64,000 nucleotides of DNA from an uncultured Desulfobulbus sp. (lineage in GTDB: Bacteria; Desulfobacterota; Desulfobulbia; Desulfobulbales; Desulfobulbaceae), in contig NZ_OY762276.1 of assembly GCF_963665445.1 (NCBI RefSeq), forward strand, positions 1,582,001 through 1,646,000, written 5' to 3'. The position numbers and the translations under genes are program-made. A model generated the notes under the pieces. The model ran no database searches, was not told the DNA's origin, and worked only from the letters and a program-made list of their open reading frames with translations. Shown piece by piece: positions 45,277 to 53,809 of the stretch; position 1 is the stretch's first letter, and every line of letters begins with the position of its first letter.

Positions 45277-46382
45277 CAGATAGCGTCCCAGTCTTTGTAG
45301 ATCGGCTGGTACCCCTGGGCGATGATCGCCTCTGCCACCTCGTCCACACTGCGGCTGTCGGTGATCTCAAACTGCGGGGTCTGGCCGTCCGGCACCTCGG
45401 TGTAGCCACCCACGCCGGTGCTGGAGCCTGCCGAGTAGCGGGTGGCGCCGAGTTGGAGGATGCGGTCGCGGAAGATCGCACTTTCCCGGGTGGAGATGGT
45501 CAGACCGGCCCGGGGCAGAAAGATGCGCAGCGCGGTCATGAACTGGACAAAGGTCTTGTCGTCCACCAGGTAATCGGGCTGAAAATCGCCCTCGGCCTCG
45601 TTGAAGCGTGGTAGAGAGATGGCGGATTCGGTTTCGAGGTACTTGTCCTCGAGGTAGCGCGCGTGCAGGCCGGTAAAGAAGATTTCCCGCCGTGGTTCGG
45701 AAAGCCCGAGCAGCGCACCGAGATTGACCACCCGCATCCCGCCCTGGGCCGCACGTTCGGGTGCGTTGAGTCGCCAATGGTAATCCATCTTCTTGCCCGC
45801 CAGATGGACCCGTTTGTAGACCGCTTCGTCGTAGGTCTCCTGAAACATGGTCATGCTGTCGACCCCAGCCTGGTGCAGGTCACGGTATTCCTCCACCGAA
45901 AGGGGATAGACCTCGATCGCCACCGAGGCGAAGTAGCGTTTGAGCAGCTTGGAGGCATCGATCAGGTAGCTCATCGGCGTCATATGCTGGTTCTCGCCGG
46001 TGAGAAAGAGCACGTGCTGCATGCCGGTCTTGGCAATGGCCTTGGCCTCGACCTCGATCTCCTCCAGGGAGAGTTTACGCCGCAGGATCGGGTTTTTGTG
46101 GTTGAACCCGCAGTAGGCACAGCCGTTGTTGCAGTGGTTGGAAATATAGAGCGGGATAAACATCTGGATCGTGCGTCCGAAGTACTGCACGGTCAGCAGG
46201 TGCGCCTTTCGCGCCATGGCCTCAAGATGGCCGGCTGCTCGTGGGCTGAGCAGGGTGAGAAAGTCCATGGGGCCGGGTTTTTCCTTGGCAAGGCTGCGGG
46301 CGATATCGGCATCGGTTACCTGGTCAAAGAATCGGGGCACATCAAAATCGCGGTACTGCTTGACTACCTCGTAAAAAGACAT
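45276..46382 (-). CDS. thiH: 2-iminoacetate synthase ThiH
   Basis: A 368-residue radical-SAM tyrosine lyase that supplies dehydroglycine for thiazole formation. The cluster motif CNNGCAYCGF (CX3CX2C) is at ~85-92 and the C-terminal BATS-type domain is present. Its use rather than the oxygen-dependent ThiO fits an anaerobe. CGAGGA precedes the ATG. 127 bases separate it from thiG. Confidence 0.95.
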   Translation of the reverse strand: MSFYEVVKQYRDFDVPRFFDQVTDADIARSLAKEKPGPMDFLTLLSPRAAGHLEAMARKAHLLTVQYFGRTIQMFIPLYISNHCNNGCAYCGFNHKNPILRRKLSLEEIEVEAKAIAKTGMQHVLFLTGENQHMTPMSYLIDASKLLKRYFASVAIEVYPLSVEEYRDLHQAGVDSMTMFQETYDEAVYKRVHLAGKKMDYHWRLNAPERAAQGGMRVVNLGALLGLSEPRREIFFTGLHARYLEDKYLETESAISLPRFNEAEGDFQPDYLVDDKTFVQFMTALRIFLPRAGLTISTRESAIFRDRILQLGATRYSAGSSTGVGGYTEVPDGQTPQFEITDSRSVDEVAEAIIAQGYQPIYKDWDAI

Positions 46383-46509
46383 GGTTTAATCCTCGATCAG
46401 AACATAGATGAGTGGTTGTCTCGGTGTGCAGCCTGAGCAGTCTCATCTTGCATAAGGTTCTGATGTGTGTAAAATTGTTGTGTTTCGTCGTGTTGCCTGG
46501 CCGTTGCCC

Positions 46510-47283
46510 TTACTCGTCGAGAAAACCGGTGAGCGGTGAAGAGGCACGGGCCAGGGTGGATTCCTCTGCCATCTCAGCAAGATAGGCGGTGCGTCCTGCC
46601 TTGACCGCCAGATCGAAGGCCCGTCCCATGGCTTCCGGATCCTGGGCCGTGGCAATGGCCGTATTGACCAGGACTGCATCCGCACCCATTTCCATGGCAG
46701 CCGCCGCCTGGGACGGTTTGCCGATACCGGCGTCGACCACGATGGGCACCGTGCTGTTTTCGATCAGCATGGCGATCAGCGGTTTGGTCTCCAGTCCGCG
46801 GTTGGTACCGATGGGAGCGCCAAGCGGCATGACCGCAGCGGCACCGGCATTTTCCAGCCGTTTGGCAAGCGGCAGATCGGGCAGTACGTAGGGCAGGACC
46901 TGGAACCCTTCCTTGGCCAGGATCTCCGTGGCTTTGAGGGTTTCCCAGTTGTCGGGCATGAGGTACTTCATATCGGTGATGACCTCGATCTTGATGAAAT
47001 CGCCGCATCCGGCCTCTCTGGCAATGCGGGCAATGCGCACTGCCTGCTCTGCACTGCGTGCGCCGGAGGTGTTGGGCAACAGGGTCACCTCCTTGGGGAT
47101 ATACTCCAAGATATTTTCCGACTGGGCAGTGGTGTCGACCCGTCGCAGGGCCACGGTGATCATCTGTGAGCCGCTGGCCGCGAGCATCTTGGGAATTTGT
47201 GCGTGGGCGGCAAACTTGCCGGTGCCGGTGAGCAAACGGTTGGTAAAGGTCTTTCCGCCTAAAATGAGTACATCGTCGTTCAT
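46510..47283 (-). CDS. thiG: Thiazole synthase ThiG
   Basis: A 257-residue TIM-barrel enzyme forming thiazole phosphate from DXP, dehydroglycine and ThiS-thiocarboxylate. [17 protein letters not shown] contains the Schiff-base lysine region, and [20 protein letters not shown] with [12 protein letters not shown] is the phosphate-binding part. GGAGGCTGAATC precedes the ATG, three bases past the thiS stop. Confidence 0.95.
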   Translation of the reverse strand: MNDDVLILGGKTFTNRLLTGTGKFAAHAQIPKMLAASGSQMITVALRRVDTTAQSENILEYIPKEVTLLPNTSGARSAEQAVRIARIAREAGCGDFIKIEVITDMKYLMPDNWETLKATEILAKEGFQVLPYVLPDLPLAKRLENAGAAAVMPLGAPIGTNRGLETKPLIAMLIENSTVPIVVDAGIGKPSQAAAAMEMGADAVLVNTAIATAQDPEAMGRAFDLAVKAGRTAYLAEMAEESTLARASSPLTGFLDE

Positions 47284-47286
47284 GAT

Positions 47287-47484
47287 TCAGCCTCCTCCGA
47301 CAAAACTGAGCAGTTCCAGGCGGTCGTCGTCTTGAAGCTCGGTTGTCGGCCAGTGTTCCTGTTTGATGATCTGCTGGTTCAACTCGACAACCAGCGCTCC
47401 CGTATCGAGTCCTTTCCCGGTGACGAACTGGGCCAGGGAGCAGGGCTCGGTGCTTTCTTTGATACCGTTGACGAACAGTTCCAT
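47287..47484 (-). CDS. thiS: Sulfur carrier protein ThiS
   Basis: A 65-residue ubiquitin-like protein beginning MELFVNGIKES and ending LLSFVGGG; the C-terminal glycines are adenylated by ThiF and become the thiocarboxylate. The ATG at 47484 is chosen because the longer frame would run into the terminator hairpin of the riboswitch. First gene of the thiamin operon. Confidence 0.9.
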   Translation of the reverse strand: MELFVNGIKESTEPCSLAQFVTGKGLDTGALVVELNQQIIKQEHWPTTELQDDDRLELLSFVGGG

Positions 47485-47499
47485 GGTTTGAATCCCCCC

Positions 47500-47544
47500 A
47501 AAAAAAAAGCCGCTTGTCCTTTCAGGGAAGGGCAAGCGGCTTTT
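47500..47544 (-). terminator. Intrinsic terminator of the TPP riboswitch
   Basis: On the minus strand GCCGCTTGCCC pairs with GGACAAGCGGC and runs into eight or more T just before thiS. It is placed to be the OFF-state terminator for the riboswitch upstream. Confidence 0.85.
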
Positions 47545-47589
47545 AAAAAAGGCCTGAAACCGGATTTATCCCGGCTCATTATTGTCTTG

Positions 47590-47668
47590 TCCGCTTCCCT
47601 TCGCCGGTATTATCCGGATCAGGTTCAATGGGTATTATCTCAGGCGCCGTGCGCCACCCCTCGCGATG
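47590..47668 (-). promoter_or_regulatory. TPP riboswitch
   Basis: Reading the minus strand, the conserved THI-element blocks occur in order: GAGGGGTGGC, CTGAGATAATACCC, TTGAACCTGATCCGGATAAT, and CCGGCGAAGGGAAG. Thiamin pyrophosphate binding should favour the downstream terminator at 47500-47544 and switch off thiS-thiC. Confidence 0.93.
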
Positions 47669-47756
47669 AGTTAAGCTATATAGATTTTGAGCCTGTTTGT
47701 CAACTCCGGTTTAGTTGGAAAAATAACCCATAGGGAATACACGACAAAATGTACGC

Positions 47757-48158
47757 CTAATAGGCAGCGGCGGAAATTTCCGATGCGCCGTCACGGTAAA
47801 ACTTATGCGAACCGTATCTGCCGGTGTACATCAGACCGCTTGCCCATTTGGGGTAAACATCCACATGATGATAAAAGGTGGAACCGTGGGTGAAATCAGG
47901 TGTCACCATGGCCTTGAGGGCGACACGGAGAGAGTCCTGCAGGGGATTGACCTCCAGCGGGACATAGGACTGCTTGAGAAAGGTCCAGCTAAACTGATTG
48001 GGTGCCATGATCACATCGGCCAGACTTTTGTTCTCCTCAATGGCACGATTGAGGGTTACATGGGCCACCGCCAGCTGCCCGATTTCGGGTTCGCCGCGGG
48101 ATTCGTGATACACATTCAAACTCAACCAAAGCAGACTTTCGACAAAACCGAGCGGCAT
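47757..48158 (-). CDS. SleB-like cell wall hydrolase
   Basis: 133 residues matching the Hydrolase_2/SleB catalytic domain: LNVYHESRGEPEIGQLAVAH with the active-site Glu, VTLNRA, FSWT, then FYHHVDVYPKWA and KFYR. No signal peptide is visible, unlike typical SleB proteins, so export is unclear; an upstream start was not found. It follows the NifU-like gene by four bases on the same strand. Confidence 0.82.
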   Translation of the reverse strand: MPLGFVESLLWLSLNVYHESRGEPEIGQLAVAHVTLNRAIEENKSLADVIMAPNQFSWTFLKQSYVPLEVNPLQDSLRVALKAMVTPDFTHGSTFYHHVDVYPKWASGLMYTGRYGSHKFYRDGASEISAAAY

Positions 48159-48162
48159 ACTT

Positions 48163-48396
48163 TTATTCGACCGCCTCTACGGCCCGGATGGTCGGGAGTT
48201 CGCTTTTCACGAACTTCTCGATACCTTCCTTCAATGTAACACGTGACATAGGGCATCCCTGACATGCCCCGGTAAGACGTACCTTAAGGATCTGATCCTC
48301 GCCTAGTTCGACGAACTCGACGTCGCCTCCGTCCCGTTGGAGAGTGGGGCGGATTTGCGCCAGCACTTTTTCAACATTTTCCTGCAATTGTTGCAT
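48163..48396 (-). CDS. NifU C-terminal domain (Nfu-type) iron-sulfur protein
   Basis: 77 residues, a stand-alone Nfu domain with the cluster-binding CQGCPMS (CxxC) motif and the LRPxLQRDGGDVEFVEL pattern near the N-terminus. Such proteins carry or transfer Fe-S clusters. AAAGGAGTCG precedes the ATG. Divergent from recD2. Confidence 0.93.
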   Translation of the reverse strand: MQQLQENVEKVLAQIRPTLQRDGGDVEFVELGEDQILKVRLTGACQGCPMSRVTLKEGIEKFVKSELPTIRAVEAVE

Positions 48397-48502
48397 AAAC
48401 GACTCCTTTACCTCATTGCAATTTTGGAGTAAAAGCGGAGGAGACTATAGCATCACTTGATCGATCAGACAAGCAAACAATTTCAATACCGGTTGAACAG
48501 GA

Positions 48503-50998
48503 TTGGAACAGGCGGATATTCAAGAGAAAATACGTGGTATTGTCGAAAGGGTCACCTACCATGATGAGGCCAGCGGCTGGTCCGTGCTCAGGGTCACTCC
48601 CTTTGGCGGTTTTAGGCAGATGGAAACCGTGACCGTGCATCAGACCAAGGTCTTTGCCGGTGCCACCATGGAGTTCAGCGGAACCTGGGTGCAGCACCCG
48701 ATATTTGGTCGGCAATTCAGGGCGAAATACGCCACTGAACTTCGTCCGGCCACTGCCGGCGCCCTGGAAAAATACCTTGGCAGCGGACTGATCAAAGGGG
48801 TGGGGCCCAAGACCGCCAAACGGATTGTGCGCCACTTCGGTGAGCGCACCCTGAGCGTGTTTGAAGAGGGGATCGACCAGCTCACCGAGGTGCCGGGAAT
48901 CGCCCAAAAAAAACTTTCCATGATCAAGGCTGCCTGGATCGAACACCAGGCGATCCGCGAGGTGATGATGTTCCTCCAGTCCCACGGCATATCGACCCTG
49001 TTTGCGGTGCGCATCTTCAAGCTCTACGGGGATCGTTCCATTGCCCTGGTCGAGGAAAACCCCTACCGCTTGGCCCGCGATTTTTACGGTATCGGCTTTT
49101 TCACCGCTGACCGGGTGGCGCTTTCTCTTGGCTTTGCCCGTGATTCGCTGGTGCGGGTGCGGGCGGGCATTCGGCACGTGCTCTCAGCTGCCCGCGAATT
49201 CGGCCACTGCTATCTGACACGCGAGCAGATCACCACTCAGGTGGAGGAGTTGCTCGAATTGACCTTGGGTGAGGCCATGGGCGAGCATCTGGCGGTCATG
49301 GGTAAGGAGGATGAAGTCAAGATCCGGTTGCTCCCGCTCCAACCTGGCCAGGAGCCGACGTCCTGTTATTACGCGAAATCGCTCTATTTTGAGGAGGAGT
49401 ATGTCGCCAATCGGGTGGCAGCGGCCATCGGCGTGCGCGGGGTCGACCAGCAACGGGTCGTTCATTGGGTGCACCGATACACCAGTGGGCAGAAGATGGC
49501 ACTCAGCGCGGAGCAGATCGAGGCCGTCTGCTCGGTGGTGGATCATCGCTGTTCCATTCTTACCGGTGGCCCCGGCTGCGGCAAAACCACCACCACAAGG
49601 GTGATCGTTGCCCTGCTCAGAGCCATGCACCAGCGGGTCGCCCTCACCGCACCAACGGGCAGGGCGGCGCAGCGTATGGGCGAGGTCATCGGTCTGGAGG
49701 CCAAGACCATCCATCGTTTGCTCGAGTTTCAGGGAAGCGGGTTCAAAAAAAATGAAGAGAATCCCCTCGAAACCGATTTTCTCATCATCGACGAAAGCTC
49801 CATGCTCGATGTCTCGCTCACCGCAGCCCTGTTGAAGGCGGTCGATCCGGAAACGGCGGTGCTCTTTATCGGCGATGCCGACCAGCTGCCCTCGGTGGGC
49901 GCTGGCAATGTCTTGGGTGATCTGATTGGGTGTGGGGCGGTGCCCTGCTTTCGTTTGACCACCATCTTTCGCCAGGCAGCGGAATCCGCCATCATTCAGA
50001 CCGCACACCAGATCAACCGGGGGGAGATGCCCCCACTTGAATCGCCCTTTAAAAATCCTCAGATCTGGAAAACAAGCGACTGTTTTTTTATCGATTCCGC
50101 CGAAGCGACCCAGCGGCAGCTTCAGTTCGTTAACCGGATCAAACAGCTGTATGGTGATCTCGAGACCAGGGAGACCCTGTTTGCAAAAACTCCGTACGAC
50201 CCGGAGGACGAGGAAACGGCTGCCGATTATGGCTTCACCGTGCCCGACCAATTCAGCCATGTTTCCCTGGGCACCCTTGCCGCGGCGGACTCCGCGGCCG
50301 ATCAGCTGATTGCCCTGGCCAAGAAAACCCACCCCTGGTCTTCGCTCTATTACGGATTAACTGCCCTTGAGGTGATGCGCAAACTCTATACCCAGTGGGT
50401 GCCCAAGTATTTTCCGGGGGCGGAAATCCAGGTGCTCACGCCCATGATCCGCGGATCGCTGGGGGCTGCCGCACTCAACGCGGCATTGCAGGAAAGCGTG
50501 AACCCGGCAGGTACCAACAAGGCGGAGCTGAGCGTGGGCGAGCGAATATTTCGCGAGGGGGACCGGGTCATTCATCGCCGCAACAACTACGATCTTAACG
50601 TTTTTAACGGTGATATCGGCAGGATTGAACAGATTGACAACACGGAACTCAGCATGGTGGTCAGTTTTTTCCCGGACCAGCGGCAGGTGGAGTACAGCCG
50701 CGATCAGATTGCCGAGCTCGATCTGGCCTATGCCATCACCATCCACAAGTCCCAGGGCTCGGAGTTTGACGTGGTGTTGATTCCCGTGCTCAGCCAGCAC
50801 TATCGCATGCTCTTTCGCAATCTGATCTATACCGGGCTGACCCGGGGCAAGAAACTGGTGGTGCTGGTCGGTGGGCGTCAATCCCTGGCCATGGCGGTGC
50901 AAAATCAGGATACCTCCAAACGGCAGACAGCGCTTGCGCTGTTGATTCGTGAAAGGCGCGGCCTGTTGCATCCTTCCGAAAAAAGTGGGCCGAAATGA
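48503..50998 (+). CDS. recD2: RecD2-type ATP-dependent DNA helicase
   Basis: 831 residues from a TTG start (the next in-frame ATG is far inside the conserved N-terminus). The OB-like N-terminal domain (EKIRGIVERVTYHDEASGW) and helix-hairpin-helix region (GLIKGVGPKTAKRIVRHFG) identify RecD2. Helicase motifs: GGPGCGKTTT (~354), LTAPTGRAAQRM, IIDESSML, GDADQLPSVGAG, TIHKSQGSEFDVVLIPV, and YTGLTRGKK. A ~90-residue insertion (about 530-640) before motif IV makes it longer than the usual ~730. 5'-3' helicase in DNA repair by family. Confidence 0.92.
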   Translation: MEQADIQEKIRGIVERVTYHDEASGWSVLRVTPFGGFRQMETVTVHQTKVFAGATMEFSGTWVQHPIFGRQFRAKYATELRPATAGALEKYLGSGLIKGVGPKTAKRIVRHFGERTLSVFEEGIDQLTEVPGIAQKKLSMIKAAWIEHQAIREVMMFLQSHGISTLFAVRIFKLYGDRSIALVEENPYRLARDFYGIGFFTADRVALSLGFARDSLVRVRAGIRHVLSAAREFGHCYLTREQITTQVEELLELTLGEAMGEHLAVMGKEDEVKIRLLPLQPGQEPTSCYYAKSLYFEEEYVANRVAAAIGVRGVDQQRVVHWVHRYTSGQKMALSAEQIEAVCSVVDHRCSILTGGPGCGKTTTTRVIVALLRAMHQRVALTAPTGRAAQRMGEVIGLEAKTIHRLLEFQGSGFKKNEENPLETDFLIIDESSMLDVSLTAALLKAVDPETAVLFIGDADQLPSVGAGNVLGDLIGCGAVPCFRLTTIFRQAAESAIIQTAHQINRGEMPPLESPFKNPQIWKTSDCFFIDSAEATQRQLQFVNRIKQLYGDLETRETLFAKTPYDPEDEETAADYGFTVPDQFSHVSLGTLAAADSAADQLIALAKKTHPWSSLYYGLTALEVMRKLYTQWVPKYFPGAEIQVLTPMIRGSLGAAALNAALQESVNPAGTNKAELSVGERIFREGDRVIHRRNNYDLNVFNGDIGRIEQIDNTELSMVVSFFPDQRQVEYSRDQIAELDLAYAITIHKSQGSEFDVVLIPVLSQHYRMLFRNLIYTGLTRGKKLVVLVGGRQSLAMAVQNQDTSKRQTALALLIRERRGLLHPSEKSGPK

Positions 50999-51111
50999 AG
51001 GCCAGCAGGGGAGAAACACCAGTCTCAGCTTGAAAAAATCAGCCGTTCGAGTAGGTTACCTTTTTTGCATATTCCTATTTTTTATTTTTTGACAGTTGAG
51101 AAGTGAACACC

Positions 51112-51999
51112 ATGCCAGCACAGATAATCAGCGGTGTTGAGACCGCCAAGGCCATACGTGAAGAACTCGCCGCCGAGGTGGCTGAACTCAAAAGCCAATA
51201 TGGAGTGGTCCCTGGATTGGTGACCATCCTTGTCGGGGAAGATCCCGCCTCCCAGTCCTATGTGGCCGCCAAGAACAAAACAGCCCATGCCCTGGGCATT
51301 CACTCGGAGCAGGTGACCTTGCCTGCAGAGACCATCGAGGCCGATCTGTTGCGCATTGTGGGCGAATATAACGCCAACCCGGCCATTCACGGCATTCTGG
51401 TGCAACTGCCCCTGCCTAAACATATCGATGAAGCCAAGGTGCTTTTTACCATTGATCCGGACAAGGATGTGGATGGTTTTCATCCGGTCAATGTGGGCAA
51501 GATGATGCTTGGTGAGCGGTGCTATCTGCCCTGCACCCCGCATGGCATTCTCGAGCTCCTCCAGCGTTCCGGAACCGAAACCTCCGGTGCCGAGGTGGTG
51601 GTTGTCGGCCGCTCCAACATCGTGGGCAAGCCGATCGCCAACCTGATGCTGCAGAAACGGGCCGGTGGCAATGCCACGGTCACCATCTGCCACACCCGCA
51701 CCAAGGATATGGACTTTCACACCCGCCGGGCCGATATTCTTATCGTTGCCGCCGGTGTACCCAAAATGATCAAGGGCGATCAGGTCAAAGAGGGCGCAGT
51801 GGTGATCGATGTCGGGGTCAATCGAATCGGCAAGTCGGAAAGCGGTAAGGCCATTCTCGCAGGCGATGTCGATTTTGCCGATGTGGTCGACAAGGTGGCC
51901 GCCATTACCCCGGTTCCCGGTGGGGTCGGCCCGATGACCATCACCATGCTGATGAAAAATACCGTGCAGGCGGCGAAACAGGCCGCTGGGCTGGTGTAA
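51112..51999 (+). CDS. folD: Bifunctional methylene-THF dehydrogenase/cyclohydrolase FolD
   Basis: 295 residues interconverting 5,10-methylene-, methenyl- and 10-formyl-tetrahydrofolate with NADP. SYVAAKNKTAHALGI contains the catalytic Lys, HGILVQLPLPKHID and PDKDVDGFHPVN follow, and VVGRSNIVGKPIANLML is the nucleotide loop; PVPGGVGPMTITMLM is near the C-terminus. ATG 51112 preferred over the GTG at 51103. Confidence 0.95.
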   Translation: MPAQIISGVETAKAIREELAAEVAELKSQYGVVPGLVTILVGEDPASQSYVAAKNKTAHALGIHSEQVTLPAETIEADLLRIVGEYNANPAIHGILVQLPLPKHIDEAKVLFTIDPDKDVDGFHPVNVGKMMLGERCYLPCTPHGILELLQRSGTETSGAEVVVVGRSNIVGKPIANLMLQKRAGGNATVTICHTRTKDMDFHTRRADILIVAAGVPKMIKGDQVKEGAVVIDVGVNRIGKSESGKAILAGDVDFADVVDKVAAITPVPGGVGPMTITMLMKNTVQAAKQAAGLV

Positions 52000-52025
52000 C
52001 CTTTTCCTCCTTCGAAAAGAGACCC

Positions 52026-52211
52026 ATGGCAGAAGAGAAAAAAGTCTGTCCGACCTGCGGAGGTAGTGGCGAAATCGGCTTTTTCCAGGGGGAGAGCCGA
52101 TTTTTCATTACCCGTGAGGAGTGCCCCGCCTGTTGCGGACTGGGCTATGTTTTGGACGAAGACGAAAGCGATTCCGCCAAGGATGTTGATACCGATGCCA
52201 AACAGCCCTGA
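52026..52211 (+). CDS. Small DnaJ-type zinc-finger protein
   Basis: 61 residues with two CxxCxG-like knuckles, CPTCGGSGE and CPACCGLGY, 25 residues apart, plus an acidic tail. This is half of the DnaJ cysteine-rich domain and would hold one zinc ion. GAGA precedes the ATG. It sits 26 bases after folD and overlaps the next small gene. Confidence 0.8.
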   Translation: MAEEKKVCPTCGGSGEIGFFQGESRFFITREECPACCGLGYVLDEDESDSAKDVDTDAKQP

Positions 52212-52407
52212 TACAAACACTGCTGATCTCTGGGAAATGCTGGGCGATCTGGATGAGGATCAACCGCTCCAGCTGCTGACTCAGCTGTTTTTCCGCAATG
52301 AAGAGCGTCTGCAGAAAAATCCCGAAGATGTGGTGGCGATGGCCTTTTTCCGGGATCTCTCCGTCCTCGTAGAGCAGGTTCGCGCCTGTAACCTCAATCG
52401 TCGCTAG
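52195..52407 (+). CDS. Small acidic protein of unknown function
   Basis: 70 residues (MPNSPDTNTADLWEMLGD ... CNLNRR), mostly helical and acidic. It overlaps the zinc-finger gene by 17 bases in another frame, with AAGGA ten bases before the ATG, so the two are likely translated together. Not recognised. Confidence 0.65.
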   Translation: MPNSPDTNTADLWEMLGDLDEDQPLQLLTQLFFRNEERLQKNPEDVVAMAFFRDLSVLVEQVRACNLNRR

Positions 52408-52446
52408 CGCCTGTCTATATTCCCCACTTCTTCGATCTCATTGACT

Positions 52447-53475
52447 ATGAAGGCTGATGATCTGCGCGGCCAAACGGTGTTGATCCGCGTATTGTCCCTA
52501 GTGGCGGTGGTCTCTGCCCTGCCTGCAACCACCGTACAGGCGGATAGGCTCACCTACTGTGTGCAGCAAAAAATGGAGTCTGCCTCCAATCAGATGACGG
52601 TGGGCGAGTTGCGCCGTGAATGTCTGCGTGAGGCGGTTGGAGTGGAGCACAGTCTGCCCCGGGAGGAGGGGGCGGTGGAAAAGCGACTTGATGCCGAGAA
52701 AAAAAATACCCTCAGGCCCTTTGCCATCATGCCGCATCGGCCCAACTATATTTTGCCCCTGGTGTACAACACCGCTGGCTATAATTCGAGCTATCACCAG
52801 GTGGCCAACAATGATCCTGACTACACCTTTGATTCCGCGGAAGCCCAGTTCCAGGTGAGTATCAAAACTCCGCTCGTGCTCGGTCTCTTCGGTGATTCCA
52901 CCGATATCTACGCCGCGTACACCAACCACAGTTTCTGGCAGGTGTACAACCACGATATTTCCGCACCGTTTCGCGAAACCAACCATGAGCCGGAAATCTG
53001 GGTGCAGTTCAATCCCCAGTGGGAACTGTTGGGTATCGTCAATACCAGCAACTCCTTTGGCATCAATCATCAGTCCAACGGTCAGAGCGGGGTGTTGTCC
53101 CGAAGCTGGAACCGGGTCTATGCCTCGTTGGTGTTCGAATACGGCGATCTTGGCTTAAGTATTACCCCTTGGTACCGGATACCTGAGAGTGAAGGCGATG
53201 ACGACAACCCCGATATCACCCGCTATGTGGGGCATTACGAACTTGGCGCCTCCTATAAATGGAATGCACACACCTTTACCCTCACCAGCCGCAATGTGTT
53301 TGAATCCAACTACCACCGAGGTTCGGTTCAGTTCAGCTGGAGCTTTCCCCTGGGGGATTGGCCTTTTTTGCGCGGTTACCTGCAGTTCTACAACGGCTAC
53401 GGGGAGAGTCTGATCGATTACGATCACTACGTGAATCGACTGGGGGTGGGGTTGTCGCTCACGGATTGGCTGTAG
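52447..53475 (+). CDS. pldA: Outer membrane phospholipase A
   Basis: 342 residues with a signal peptide (to VQADR). The beta-barrel carries the OMPLA active-site run FGINHQSNGQSG, with His and Ser two apart, and the catalytic Asn in SRSWNRVY. The end NGYGESLIDYDHYVNRLGVG is typical. Acts on phospholipids in the outer leaflet of the outer membrane. A ~50-residue linker precedes the barrel. The ribosome-binding site is weak. Confidence 0.9.
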   Translation: MKADDLRGQTVLIRVLSLVAVVSALPATTVQADRLTYCVQQKMESASNQMTVGELRRECLREAVGVEHSLPREEGAVEKRLDAEKKNTLRPFAIMPHRPNYILPLVYNTAGYNSSYHQVANNDPDYTFDSAEAQFQVSIKTPLVLGLFGDSTDIYAAYTNHSFWQVYNHDISAPFRETNHEPEIWVQFNPQWELLGIVNTSNSFGINHQSNGQSGVLSRSWNRVYASLVFEYGDLGLSITPWYRIPESEGDDDNPDITRYVGHYELGASYKWNAHTFTLTSRNVFESNYHRGSVQFSWSFPLGDWPFLRGYLQFYNGYGESLIDYDHYVNRLGVGLSLTDWL

Positions 53476-53809
53476 GTCAACAGCGCGATCTTTGAGAAGC
53501 GGTTTATTGGGGGGGGGGCTAAAGTTCAAGGGAACGAAAAGTACGCTGAAGCCATTTTCTCAACTCAGCAAGCCGCGTTAACGGCCTAACAAGTTTTGCC
53601 TGCTAAAAGCAGATTGAGCCTGTCAATTGCCACCTTACTTATGCCCTGAATGTGTCCCAAAAAACGGGGCCACTTCTGCCGCGAGAGAGGGCGCTGGTCT
53701 GGGCAGGCAGTAAAATCAAACGGCACGGAACAACCGGTACCAAAAACCCTCTTGGCCCCGCGCGTACCGTGCCGTGGAGGGCGACGGATAAAGAAAAGAG
53801 ATGGATTCG
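53476..53809. other. Intergenic region with possible IS debris
   Basis: A G9 run at ~53510 and a minus-strand open frame of 86 codons (53586-53846) with no recognisable content and overlap with the peroxiredoxin gene. CGGCACGG occurs twice in opposite orientation (53733, 53768). I see no gene. Confidence 0.4.

Noticed and set aside
47287..47535. Longer ThiS starting at 47535
   Set aside because: The added 17 codons lie within the riboswitch terminator hairpin; the conserved protein starts at MELFVNG (47484).
49184..50332. 382-codon minus-strand frame
   Set aside because: Antisense to the recD2 helicase domain; composition shadow.
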